Part shown: piece by piece, positions 56,222 to 64,000 of the stretch
How the letters are laid out: every line of letters starts with the position of its first letter
How positions within the stretch are numbered: the stretch's first letter is position 1
From: Desulfosoma caldarium
Lineage (GTDB): Bacteria; Desulfobacterota; Syntrophobacteria; Syntrophobacterales; DSM-9756
Direction: 5' to 3'
NCBI RefSeq assembly: GCF_003751385.1
Contig: NZ_RJVA01000015.1
Location: 107,998-171,997 of the forward strand
DNA: 64,000 nucleotides
Notes under the pieces: generated by a model
The model's input: the letters and a program-made list of their open reading frames with translations, nothing else
The model's database searches: none
What the model was told of the DNA's origin: nothing
Position numbers and translations under genes: made by a program

Positions 56222-57538
56222 ATGGATGCCTTGTTTTTATCACGTCTACAGTTTGCCGCCGCCACCTATTTTCATTTTCTCTTTGTGCCCTTGACGCTGG
56301 GTTTGTCCATTCTCATCGCCGTCATGGAAACCAAGTTTGCACGATCGGGGGATGACGAATATCAACGCATGGCCAAGTTTTGGGGAAAAATCTTTTTGAT
56401 CAATTTCGCCGTGGGCGTGGTCACGGGAATCACCCTGGAATTTCAGTTTGGTACCAACTGGTCGCGATATTCTCGCTATGTGGGCGACATCTTCGGTTCC
56501 TTGTTGGCTATCGAAGCCACGGCGGCCTTTTTTCTAGAATCCACCTTTATTGCCGTCTGGGCGCTCACGTGGAATCGACTGTCCGCCAAGGCTCATGCCG
56601 TTACTATCTGGCTTGTGGCCTTTGCGTCCAATCTTTCCGCCGTATGGATCCTTACGGCCAATGCCTGGATGCACCATCCCGTGGGCTACACGCTTCGTGG
56701 CGGCCGAGCGGAACTGACGGATTTTCTCGCCGTGGTGACCCAGCCTTTCGCCTGGCATACGATTCTGCACACCCTCAGCGGCGCCTACATTCTCTCGGGC
56801 ATGTTCGTCATGGGCGTGAGCGCCTATCATCTGCTTCGGCGCCAGCATGTGAGTTTCTTCAGCCGGTCGTTTCGCATGGGGACCGTCATGGCTCTCATCT
56901 TTTCCGTGGTGGCCGTGGTTCACGGCCATGTGCAGGGTTCCGAAGTGGCACGCGTGCAACCCTCCAAGCTGGCGGCCATGGAATCCCTGTGGGAAACCAA
57001 GCAGAGGGCCCCTCAGTATTTGCTGGTCATTCCCGATGAAAAGCGAGAACGCAACCGACTGGAACTGGGAGCTCTTCCCGGCGTGCTCAGCCTGCTCGCC
57101 TACCACGACGTGAACGCCACGGTCAGAGGCCTCAAGGATTTTCCCAAGGAAGACCGCCCTCCCGTGACCCTCACCTTTCTCGCGTTTCGCCTCATGATCG
57201 GCCTGGGATTTCTCTTTCCCGTGCTGGCCCTGTGGGCGTGGTGGAAAAGGCACCGTCTGCTGGAAAGCCCCCGGCTTCTCAAAGTCATGCTTTACTCCAT
57301 TCCTTTGCCGTATCTCGCTTGCCAGGCGGGCTGGACCGTCACGGAAGTGGGCCGGCAGCCGTGGGTCGTCTACGGCGTCATGCGCACGTCCGATGCCGTC
57401 TCACCCATCGCCGCCTCTCAGGTGGCCGTGTCGCTCACCGCTTTCATCGTGGTCTATTCCCTGCTGGGTCTCGTGGCCTTTGTGCTCATGGCCCGCTACG
57501 CCAAACGAGGACCGGCGATGGAAACAGCGCAATCGTGA
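56222..57538 (+). CDS. cydA: Cytochrome bd quinol oxidase subunit I
   Basis: 438 residues from ATG 56222 (AAGGAGG upstream), shorter than E. coli CydA (522) because the Q-loop is the short type. Starts LSRLQFAAATYFHFLFVPLT (His ligand of heme b595). Other marks: GIALEFQFGTNW-like GITLEFQFGTNWS, ESTFIAVWALTW, NAWMHHPVGY, the heme b558 region WHTILHTLSGAYILSGMFVM, and GWTVTEVGRQPWVVYGVMRT. It reduces O2 at the membrane with menaquinol or ubiquinol. In this strict-anaerobe context its role is oxygen removal and detoxification, consistent with the neighbouring rubrerythrin and flavodiiron genes. Confidence 0.96.
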   Translation: MDALFLSRLQFAAATYFHFLFVPLTLGLSILIAVMETKFARSGDDEYQRMAKFWGKIFLINFAVGVVTGITLEFQFGTNWSRYSRYVGDIFGSLLAIEATAAFFLESTFIAVWALTWNRLSAKAHAVTIWLVAFASNLSAVWILTANAWMHHPVGYTLRGGRAELTDFLAVVTQPFAWHTILHTLSGAYILSGMFVMGVSAYHLLRRQHVSFFSRSFRMGTVMALIFSVVAVVHGHVQGSEVARVQPSKLAAMESLWETKQRAPQYLLVIPDEKRERNRLELGALPGVLSLLAYHDVNATVRGLKDFPKEDRPPVTLTFLAFRLMIGLGFLFPVLALWAWWKRHRLLESPRLLKVMLYSIPLPYLACQAGWTVTEVGRQPWVVYGVMRTSDAVSPIAASQVAVSLTAFIVVYSLLGLVAFVLMARYAKRGPAMETAQS

Positions 57539-57564
57539 CGGGATTTTCAACAGGAGGTTGGTCC

Positions 57565-58608
57565 ATGCTTGCAACCGTATGGTTTCTGCTTTGGGGCCTG
57601 TTGTGGGCCGTCTATTTCATGCTAGGCGGGTTTGACCTGGGCCTGGGTGTGGTGCAGCCCTTCGTGGCACGATCGGAAGAGGATCGGCGCCTGATCGGCC
57701 AGGCCATGGGTCCGTATTGGAACGGAAACGAGGTGTGGCTCATCGCCGCCGGCGGGGTCACTTTTGCCGCCTTTCCTACCACCTATGCTGTCATGTTCAG
57801 CGGCCTCTACGCAGCCCTCATGCTCATTCTTTTTGGGCTCATTCTGCGAGGGGTCGCCTTGGAGTTTCGTCACCTGGGTTCCGGGTCTGGCTGGAAATCC
57901 CTATGGGACGCCTGTCTTTTCGTGGGAAGCTTGCTCCCCGCATTTCTTTTGGGTGTGGCCTTTGCCAACATTTTTCAAGGCATTCCCATCGATGAAAACG
58001 GCGTGTTTCAGGGAAGCCTTTTGACCCTTCTGAACCCGTATGGACTGCTGGGAGGTTTGCTGTTTCTGCTGCTTTTCGTGGAACACGGCACGCTGTGGTT
58101 GGCGCTTAAGACCACCGGCACCCTGCACGATCAAGCCGCACGGCTGGCCAAAGGCCTCTGGTGGGTTCTGGCCGCCACGGCCGTAGGCTTTCTTGTGGCT
58201 ACCTGGTTCGCCACACGCCTCTACGCCAACTACCTCGAAAACCCCATGCTCTTTTCCGTCCCTATCGTGCTCATTCCGGCTCTGACCGTGGGGGCCCTTT
58301 TCGCCATGCGTTTCTTTGCGGCCAGGAACCATTGGGGGCGTGCCTGGGTGGCTTCGGCTCTAACCATCGTGGGGGCCACCTTTTTCGGCGTCGTGGGCCT
58401 GTACCCCAACATGTTGCCTTCGAGTCTCAACCCCACCTACAGCCTCACCGTGCACAACGCCTCTTCGAGCCCCTTGACTCTCAAGATTATGCTTGTCGTG
58501 GCGGTGATCTTTGTGCCCATCGTCCTAGCCTACCAGGGCTGGGCCTACAGACTGTTTCACCGCAAGGTGAGCCTGGATGAGGCGGCCTACGCCTACGAAG
58601 AGGCCTAG
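57565..58608 (+). CDS. cydB: Cytochrome bd quinol oxidase subunit II
   Basis: 347 residues from ATG 57565 (CAGGAGG upstream), 26 bases after the cydA stop. Typical CydB: VWFLLWGLLWAVYFMLGGFD, MGPYWNGNEVWLIAAGGVTF, FAAFPTTYAVMFSG, LEFRHLGSG, and the C-terminal LYPNMLPSSLNPTYSLTVHN. Eight or so helices. It stabilises the CydA hemes. No CydX-like helix-only protein follows; the next 80-codon frame (58611-58853) begins inside a large hairpin and has no membrane segment, so I do not call it a gene. Confidence 0.96.
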   Translation: MLATVWFLLWGLLWAVYFMLGGFDLGLGVVQPFVARSEEDRRLIGQAMGPYWNGNEVWLIAAGGVTFAAFPTTYAVMFSGLYAALMLILFGLILRGVALEFRHLGSGSGWKSLWDACLFVGSLLPAFLLGVAFANIFQGIPIDENGVFQGSLLTLLNPYGLLGGLLFLLLFVEHGTLWLALKTTGTLHDQAARLAKGLWWVLAATAVGFLVATWFATRLYANYLENPMLFSVPIVLIPALTVGALFAMRFFAARNHWGRAWVASALTIVGATFFGVVGLYPNMLPSSLNPTYSLTVHNASSSPLTLKIMLVVAVIFVPIVLAYQGWAYRLFHRKVSLDEAAYAYEEA

Positions 58609-58614
58609 ATATGG

Positions 58615-58658
58615 CGACAAAGCCAGCTTGGATCGAGGAGGCCAAGCTGGCTTTGTCG
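58615..58658 (+). terminator. Perfect 17-bp hairpin directly after cydB
   Basis: CGACAAAGCCAGCTTGG (58615-58631) pairs completely with 58642-58658 around the loop ATCGAGGAGG. It begins six bases after the cydB stop. There is no T-tract, as in the hairpin at 21838. Either a non-canonical terminator or a 3'-end stabiliser. Confidence 0.6.
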
Positions 58659-59221
58659 GCCCTGGCCGAATGCTTTGAGAGCGCCTTTGAAGAAGTGGGG
58701 CTCTTTCCTGAGCGGCCCATGCCTTCACCGGTTTTTTCGCGGGCTGAAAGCCTGCACGCTTGGGAAGGAAGATCCCTAGCCGAAAAGACCCTTGTTGAAA
58801 GCGGGCCTCGAAGACCCGGCATCAGAAAAAAAACCACGCCAGCCAAAATGTGACGAACACGGCCCATGCCAGAGGCCCGCGCTCCCGGGAAGGTCCCTTT
58901 CATCCTAGGCAAGGTCGTCCCGGAGCGAGAGGAAACGCTCGTGGGGCGCCACAGATTTGCTGAAGCCTATGGCTGACCCAAGTGCTGAATCCCACCTTGT
59001 CCTTGAGCGCGAAATGGCCTTCGCGCCCTTTCTTTGGCCGCCTCACGTTGCCCTTTTCTTGCATTCCCATCCTTGACAAGCGGAAAAAATTGTAGGTAAA
59101 AGAACTGTGTTTGTGAAAAAATGCTTTTAACGGAAGGTCAAAGTATTGAGCGGAAAAGGCCTCATTCTTTTTTCTCGTGTTTTTTCTTTCTGTTAACCCT
59201 TCAAAGGCGTGGGGCGGACTC
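58659..59221. other. 563-base region between cydB and qrcA
   Basis: Nothing coding is convincing. An open frame from 58611 to 58853 has no homology. The qrc promoter lies at 59073-59101. A second short hairpin (GCGGGCT-GAA-AGCCTGC, near 58737) is present. Confidence 0.4.
59073..59101 (+). promoter_or_regulatory. Candidate sigma-70 promoter of the qrc operon
   Basis: TTGACA (perfect), 17 bases, GTAAAA. The region between is A-rich. The start would fall about 115 bases before qrcA. Confidence 0.45.
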
Positions 59222-59779
59222 ATGGGCGAAGTGAAAAAGAGCGCGTCACAAAGGGGCGTCGGCATGATTGCTTTTCTTGCCGGATTTATTGGAGCGCTTC
59301 TCGTGGGATGGGTCGTCTTTCCCAACGTGTTGTATTCCACAAAGACGCAGCCCATTACGTTCCTGCATTCTTCCCATCAGGACAGCGACTGTCAGGACTG
59401 CCATTTTTTTCGCGAGGACGGGTCCTATAATGGGCTGCCCAAGCTGGAAACCTGTGCGGAATGTCATGAGGAGCCGATGGGGGAAAGTCCTGAGGAACAA
59501 AAGCTGGTCGAAGAATACATTCAGCAGGAACGGGAGATTCCGTGGTTGGTCTATGCGTGGCAGCCGGACAACGTGTATTTTTCCCACGCCGCGCACACGG
59601 AAACGCAAGGCATCGAGTGTGTGCGATGCCATCGGGACGTGACCAAAGAAACCAAGAATCCGCCTTTTAAGGAAAACCGTCTCACCGGCTACAGCGACAA
59701 GACCATGAAGATGGTGGAATGCGAAAAATGCCATGCGGAGCGGGGGGTCAGCAACGCCTGTCATGTGTGTCACAAGTAG
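59222..59779 (+). CDS. qrcA: Multiheme cytochrome c of menaquinone reductase, QrcA
   Basis: 185 residues from ATG 59222 (weak GGCGGA upstream). One N-terminal membrane anchor (GMIAFLAGFIGALLVGWVVF, about 10-30) and a periplasmic domain with five CxxCH motifs: CQDCH, CAECH, CVRCH, CEKCH, CHVCH. Desulfovibrio QrcA is reported as a hexaheme protein, so one site may be missing or non-canonical here. It accepts electrons from periplasmic type I cytochrome c3 that serves hydrogenases and formate dehydrogenases. First gene of qrcABCD. Confidence 0.9.
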   Translation: MGEVKKSASQRGVGMIAFLAGFIGALLVGWVVFPNVLYSTKTQPITFLHSSHQDSDCQDCHFFREDGSYNGLPKLETCAECHEEPMGESPEEQKLVEEYIQQEREIPWLVYAWQPDNVYFSHAAHTETQGIECVRCHRDVTKETKNPPFKENRLTGYSDKTMKMVECEKCHAERGVSNACHVCHK

Positions 59780-59855
59780 GGCAGGTGCCGCCGCGGGCTG
59801 AAGGTTTGGCTGAGACCCATGAGGTCCCTAACCGAATGAACGCGAGGGATTTGGA

Positions 59856-62264
59856 ATGAGTCTTGGGCGAAGAGCGTTTTTACAGTTTGTGGGCGGAGCC
59901 ATTGGGGGCACGTTGCTCACCCCTATCCCCTGGAAATTAGCCGACGATTCCGCCATATGGACGCAAAATTGGTCGTGGCGGCCGTCGCCCGAGCGGGGCG
60001 AGATCACGCGCGTGCACAGCATTTGCCAGATGTGCCCGGGAGGGTGCGGTATCACGGTTCGTTTGGTCAACGGCCGCCGCGCCGTGGCCGTGACGGGCAA
60101 TGCGGCGCATGCCTTGAGCAGGGGCGGCGTGTGTCCCTTAGGGGCGTCCGGTTTGCAGTACCTTTATGCCCCCTACCGCATTGCCAAGCCGTTGAAGCAA
60201 AAGGGGGCGCGAGGCGATGTCAAGGGATTTCAAGAAATTTCCTGGGATGAAGCCCTGAAAGAGGTAGCCACCAAACTGACCCAGCTGCGCGCCGAGGGCA
60301 AATCCCATACCGTGGCCTGCCTCACCGGCCAGAAACGCTCCACCATAGCCCCGCTGTGGCGGCAGTTTCTTACGGCATACGGATCCCCCAATTTTTACAC
60401 CATGCCCGATGCCTCCGACAGCGCGCGCTTGGCCGTGGCGCTGACCACGGGCACCGACGCAGACATCGGATTTCGGTGGCACAAAGCCTCCTATGTGCTT
60501 TCCTTCGGTGCCCCTTTGCTGGAAGGCTGGGGAAGTCCCGTTTACTTGCAACAGATTTTTAGCCTCTGGCAGACAGAAAGACTCGGGGTTCCCAAGACAC
60601 TGTGGGTTCACGTGGATGCTCGAGCGAGCCTCACAGCGTCCAAGGCTCATCGCTGGATTGCCTGCCAGCCGGGCACGGAGGCGGCTTTGGCCTTGGGCAT
60701 AGCACATGTTCTGGTGCGGGAAAAACTCTACGATGCGGCTTTCGTGGCGGACAAGGTCTTCGGCTTTGAAGATTGGGTGGACCTCTCGGGCGCGCAGCGC
60801 AAAGGGTTCAAGAGCCTGGTGCTGACCCAATACGGGCTGGACGAGGTGTCCAAGATCACCGGCGTGGCGCCTCAAACCATTCAGGAACTGGCTCGGCAAT
60901 TGGCGCAGCAAAAGTATCCACTGGTGGTCTGGGGCCAGGACAAGGGAGAGAAACCCAATAACCTTTACCACGACCTGGCCTTCTTGGCCCTCAACGCCCT
61001 GTTGGGCAATCTCTCACCTGCCGGAACACTGGCTCTGGTGCCCCATGATCCATGGACGGTATTTCCGGAACCCGTTCTGGATGCGGAAGCCTACCGAGGG
61101 CTTGGACAACCCGCCTTGGGGCGCCCTGCCACGGTGCCTCGCACCAAGGTTCCCGTCAACACGGTCATGCTCTTCCTGGAAGCCATGGCGGCCGGGTCCG
61201 AATATCCCGTGGAACTCCTGTTCGTCCACGAAGCCAACCCTGTCTACAGTTTGCAGGAAACGTCACTGGTCACCCAGGCCTTTCAAAAGGCGGGCATGGT
61301 CGTCTCCTTTTCTTCCTACATGGACGAAACCTCGCAGTGGGCAGATCTGGTCCTTCCCAACCACAACGCGTTGGAACGGCTCGATGACGTCATCGGGTTA
61401 CCCGGCGCCCCCGTGGCCACCTATGCGCTAGCATCCCCCATCTTGAAGCCGCACCATGACACGCGGTCCACCGGAGATGTTGTGCTTTCGCTGGCCGCGG
61501 CGCTGGGGGGCGGCGTGGCGCAAAGCCTTCCGTGGAAGTCTTACGAAGAAGTGCTCAAGAGAAGGGTTTCGGTCATTGCAGAAACCCGATCGGGCCTGGT
61601 GGCGGCTGCAGGCAGCTTTGACCCTGCCAGGGTCTCCGCGGATCGAGGCTTGGCACCCAATTACAAGGACGCCACAGACCTGTGGAACAAGCTCAAAGCC
61701 GGAGCCTGCTGGGTGGATGCGGCGCCCACGCCGCTAAGTTTTGCTACACCGTCGCAGCGTTACGAACTGGCCTGCCAGGGACTCATGTCCAGCGTCTCCC
61801 CTTCGGCTTCCGACGAACTGTTCTTGCCGAGGTTTCATCCCCTGAAACCTTCGGGCGACGAAAGCGAATACCCCTTGTTGCTCACAACCTACGCCACGCT
61901 GATGCTTTCGGAAGGCTATGTGCCCAACGCTCCGTTCATGAACAAACTGCTTCCGGACGATCTTCTGCGCGCCCAAGACGTGTTCGTGGACATTCACCCG
62001 GAAACGGCGCGGTCCTTAGGACTGACCGACAAGGGATCTGCGCTGCTGAAGACTCCTCGAGGAGAAGCCCGCGTGCGGGTGCGGATCACGACGGGAGTAC
62101 GGCCCGGGGTCGTAGCCGTGCCTCAGGGATTCGGGCACACGGCCTACGACGCCTATGTGCAGAACAAGGGCTTCAATGCCAACAGCCTCGTCGAAGTACA
62201 GCTGGATCCCGTGACGGGTCTGGGCACGGTGTGGGCGACTCGAGCCCAACTTCGGCGGGCTTAG
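59856..62264 (+). CDS. qrcB: Molybdopterin-oxidoreductase-like subunit QrcB
   Basis: 802 residues. A Tat signal LGRRAFLQFVGGAIGG starts the protein, so it is exported folded. One [4Fe-4S] site is formed by CQMCPGGCG and GGVCPLG. The rest follows the DMSO-reductase fold (VAVTGNAAHALSRGG, FVHEANPVYSLQETSLV, LVLPNHNALERLDDVIG, RVRITTGVRPGVVAVPQGFG). At the place where catalytic relatives have Sec/Cys/Ser-Mo ligands the sequence is DASDSARLAVALTTG, and published work on the Desulfovibrio complex found no molybdenum, so the protein is probably only an electron conduit. It sits 76 bases after qrcA. Confidence 0.92.
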   Translation: MSLGRRAFLQFVGGAIGGTLLTPIPWKLADDSAIWTQNWSWRPSPERGEITRVHSICQMCPGGCGITVRLVNGRRAVAVTGNAAHALSRGGVCPLGASGLQYLYAPYRIAKPLKQKGARGDVKGFQEISWDEALKEVATKLTQLRAEGKSHTVACLTGQKRSTIAPLWRQFLTAYGSPNFYTMPDASDSARLAVALTTGTDADIGFRWHKASYVLSFGAPLLEGWGSPVYLQQIFSLWQTERLGVPKTLWVHVDARASLTASKAHRWIACQPGTEAALALGIAHVLVREKLYDAAFVADKVFGFEDWVDLSGAQRKGFKSLVLTQYGLDEVSKITGVAPQTIQELARQLAQQKYPLVVWGQDKGEKPNNLYHDLAFLALNALLGNLSPAGTLALVPHDPWTVFPEPVLDAEAYRGLGQPALGRPATVPRTKVPVNTVMLFLEAMAAGSEYPVELLFVHEANPVYSLQETSLVTQAFQKAGMVVSFSSYMDETSQWADLVLPNHNALERLDDVIGLPGAPVATYALASPILKPHHDTRSTGDVVLSLAAALGGGVAQSLPWKSYEEVLKRRVSVIAETRSGLVAAAGSFDPARVSADRGLAPNYKDATDLWNKLKAGACWVDAAPTPLSFATPSQRYELACQGLMSSVSPSASDELFLPRFHPLKPSGDESEYPLLLTTYATLMLSEGYVPNAPFMNKLLPDDLLRAQDVFVDIHPETARSLGLTDKGSALLKTPRGEARVRVRITTGVRPGVVAVPQGFGHTAYDAYVQNKGFNANSLVEVQLDPVTGLGTVWATRAQLRRA

Positions 62265-62338
62265 GAAATTCAATGCATCGGTCGCCCGGCTTCTGTCCTA
62301 GCGGCCTGTGGTTGTCAGCCTAACAGAGGATGTCACCC

Positions 62339-63100
62339 ATGAGTGGAAGCGCACATTCGGAGCATGCGGAAAGCAAGGTCCGTTACGGCATGGTCATCGA
62401 TTTGGACAAGTGCACCGGCTGTGGAGCCTGTTCGGTGGCCTGCCAGCAGGAAAACAACGTCTCTTTTCGGCCCGATGAAAGCGACAAACTGCGCACCTTG
62501 TCCTGGATGACTTTGTATCGGCTGGAAAACGGTGCGGACTATCCCGACTATCGCGTGGCCATGCTGCCTCGGCCCTGCATGCACTGCGATTCGCCACACC
62601 ATTCCCCGTGCACTTTTGTGTGCCCGGTCAACGCCACCATTCGCGACGAACACACGGGCATCGTGGACCATGTGGCCGTACGCTGCATCGGATGCCGCTA
62701 CTGCATGGTGGCCTGCCCCTATCATGCCCGTTCCTTCAACTGGTGGGATCCCACATGGCCCAAATCCATGGAAGCCATGCTCACACCCGAGGTGAGCCCG
62801 CGGATGCGCGGTGTGGTGGAAAAATGCACCTTTTGCCATCACCGCTTGAACCTGGCTCGAGACCGCGCTCGACTCAATGGAGAAGACCCGGACACGGTCG
62901 TCTACACGCCGGCGTGCGCGGAAGCGTGCCCCACCCGCGCCATCACCTTTGGCAACCTCAAGGACCCGAACAGTGAGGTGGCCAAGCTGGCCAAGGATGC
63001 TCGAGCCTTTCGCATTCTGGAAAAACTGCACACGGAACCCAAGGTCTATTACCTGAGTTCCGCGCAGTGGATACGGCGTCAGTCGGACAACAATCTGTGA
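62339..63100 (+). CDS. qrcC: Periplasmic iron-sulfur subunit QrcC
   Basis: 253 residues; ATG 62339 has GAGG nine bases upstream, while an in-frame ATG at 62330 lies too close to it. Four cysteine clusters of the DmsB/PsrB type: CTGCGACSVACQQ, CMHCDSPHHSPCTFVCP (slightly expanded), CIGCRYCMVACPYH and CTFCHHRL with CAEACPTRAI. These can hold three [4Fe-4S] and one [3Fe-4S] or four [4Fe-4S] clusters. It wires QrcA/QrcB to the membrane subunit QrcD. It has no signal sequence and is presumably exported with Tat-bearing QrcB. Confidence 0.93.
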   Translation: MSGSAHSEHAESKVRYGMVIDLDKCTGCGACSVACQQENNVSFRPDESDKLRTLSWMTLYRLENGADYPDYRVAMLPRPCMHCDSPHHSPCTFVCPVNATIRDEHTGIVDHVAVRCIGCRYCMVACPYHARSFNWWDPTWPKSMEAMLTPEVSPRMRGVVEKCTFCHHRLNLARDRARLNGEDPDTVVYTPACAEACPTRAITFGNLKDPNSEVAKLAKDARAFRILEKLHTEPKVYYLSSAQWIRRQSDNNL

Positions 63101-63137
63101 TGTCTTGAGCATTCCTAGACTTTTTCAGGAGTCCGCT

Positions 63138-64000
63138 ATGGATAAGGCTTTGATTCCGGAAGGTGTGAAGCGGTGCCCACTGCCGGTTTTTGGCTTGTGG
63201 ATGTTGTTCTTGCTGGCGGTGATCGCCTGGGGCATCTACGCCGGCCTGACCGTCCTCATCAAGGGGTTGAACGTTACCGGTTTAAACAACTACTTCGGCT
63301 TCGGGCTCTATATCACGGTGGATCTCGGCATCATCGCTTTGGGTGCCGGAGCCTTCTTTTCCGGCTTCATGTATTACGGCCTGTCCCGATTCTTTCCTCG
63401 ACTCAAAGAGCTTCACAAGATCATCAATCTGGCCGTCATTGTGGGGTTTTGCTGTTACACCGGTGCCTTGTTGGTGCTTCTTTTGGAAATCGGGCAGCCG
63501 CTTAGAGGCTGGTTCGGCTACTGGCACGCCAACGTGCATTCCATGCTCACGGAAGTCATCTTTTGTATTTCCTGTTACGCCATCGTGTTGATCATCGAAT
63601 TTGTGCCCATCATATTGGAAAATCGTAAGCTGGACGCCGTGAAACCCCTGCACATCTTTGGGCATAATCTCCATGAGATCATGGCCATCTTTGCCATGAC
63701 CGGAACCTTTTTAAGCTTTTTCCATCAGGGCTCTCTGGGCGGTGTGCCCGGCGTCATGTTCGGACGCCCCTTTGCTTACCGCACCGGGTTTTTTATCTGG
63801 CCCTGGACCTTCTTTCTGTTCACCCTTTCGGCCATGGCCTGCGGTCCCGCCTTTACGGCACTCATTTGCCGGATCATCGAAAAGGTGAGTCGCAAGACTC
63901 TTGTGGACCGCAGTGTTTATGAACTGATTGCCAAGGTCACCGGCAGCTTGCTTCTGATCTACCTCATCTTAAAAACCCTGGATACTCTCTACTGGGCCCT
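63138..64000 (+). CDS. qrcD: NrfD-type membrane subunit QrcD (5' part, runs off the right edge)
   Basis: 287 codons are visible from ATG 63138 (CAGGAG upstream); full-length NrfD/PsrC proteins have about 400. The protein has MDKALIPEGVKRCP, then several long helices (FGLWMLFLLAVIAWGIYAGL, VDLGIIALGAGAFFSGFMYY, IINLAVIVGFCCYTGALLVL) and the quinone-site type sequences LLLEIGQPLRGWFGYWHANV and HNLHEIMAIFAMTGTFLSFF, HQGSLGGV. It binds menaquinone and lets Qrc feed periplasmic electrons into the quinone pool. The reading frame stays open to the last base. Confidence 0.93.
   Translation, partial: MDKALIPEGVKRCPLPVFGLWMLFLLAVIAWGIYAGLTVLIKGLNVTGLNNYFGFGLYITVDLGIIALGAGAFFSGFMYYGLSRFFPRLKELHKIINLAVIVGFCCYTGALLVLLLEIGQPLRGWFGYWHANVHSMLTEVIFCISCYAIVLIIEFVPIILENRKLDAVKPLHIFGHNLHEIMAIFAMTGTFLSFFHQGSLGGVPGVMFGRPFAYRTGFFIWPWTFFLFTLSAMACGPAFTALICRIIEKVSRKTLVDRSVYELIAKVTGSLLLIYLILKTLDTLYWA

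Noticed and set aside
58611-58853. 80-codon frame after cydB as a CydX-like subunit
   Set aside because: It starts inside a perfect 17-bp hairpin, has no membrane helix (CydX is a single helix) and no ribosome site.
1-64000. CRISPR arrays, rRNA operons, insertion sequences or prophage
   Set aside because: No direct-repeat/spacer series, rRNA sequence, intact transposase or phage structural gene was seen; the only tandem repeats are the coding hendecads at 34174-34404.

Overview
The window is a bacterial chromosome segment with the gene content of a GC-rich, anaerobic sulfate-reducing or syntrophic bacterium of the Desulfobacterota (Syntrophobacter/Desulfosoma-like). The pointers are a QrcABCD menaquinone reductase operon at the right end, a selenocysteine-containing formate dehydrogenase tied to a giant HdrA, several NtrC-type (sigma-54) two-component systems, and an oxygen-defence block (PerR-like regulator, rubrerythrin, flavodiiron protein, cytochrome bd). 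The lineage is inferred from gene content only; there is no rRNA here.

Left end (1-12.2 kb, all minus strand). A sensor kinase, an NtrC-type regulator and a second response regulator precede hdrA - mvhD - fdhB-like - fdhA. Three of these four enzyme genes (hdrA, mvhD, fdhA) are interrupted by one in-frame TGA exactly where the family has its conserved Cys or Sec. Each TGA is followed by a hairpin whose loop contains GGU, the hallmark of a bacterial SECIS. They are best read as three selenoproteins of one formate-linked, flavin-based electron-transfer complex. HdrA is about 1482 residues: two HdrA modules around an inserted GltD-like NAD(P)H module. A decayed ammonium transporter gene that keeps a near-consensus sigma-54 promoter lies upstream.

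12.5-21.8 kb. A secreted DUF2845 protein, a MASE3-like membrane protein with a Cys-rich tail, an MFS pseudogene, and a heme-binding histidine kinase with its NtrC-type regulator. The kinase is divergent from a YeiH/PSE-type putative sulfate exporter and a 55-residue membrane protein.

21.9-33.1 kb. A complete branched-chain-type ABC importer (livHMGFK order H-M-G-F-K) is followed by hutU-ftcD-hutI-fchA, a pathway from urocanate to glutamate and methenyl-THF without hutH. An ABC-2 exporter pair follows on the other strand.

33.4-36.8 kb. A tRNA-Arg(CCG), a hendecad-repeat coiled-coil protein, a gene frameshifted at an A7 run, an acetyl-CoA synthetase remnant and mostly empty, decayed sequence.

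36.8-50.7 kb. A hybrid PAS histidine kinase, an EmrAB-like exporter, glyQS, an MFS transporter, an OmpA-type lipoprotein, an RsmG-TrmH fusion, an RluA-type pseudouridine synthase and a nitroreductase-fold protein.

50.9-64 kb. A decayed M1-type aminopeptidase, the PerR/rubrerythrin/flavodiiron/CydAB oxygen-defence block, and qrcABCD running off the right edge. Qrc would pass electrons from periplasmic hydrogenases or formate dehydrogenases to menaquinone, while the HdrA-Fdh complex at the other end would handle formate electrons in the cytoplasm. All functions are inferred from sequence; no database search was run.
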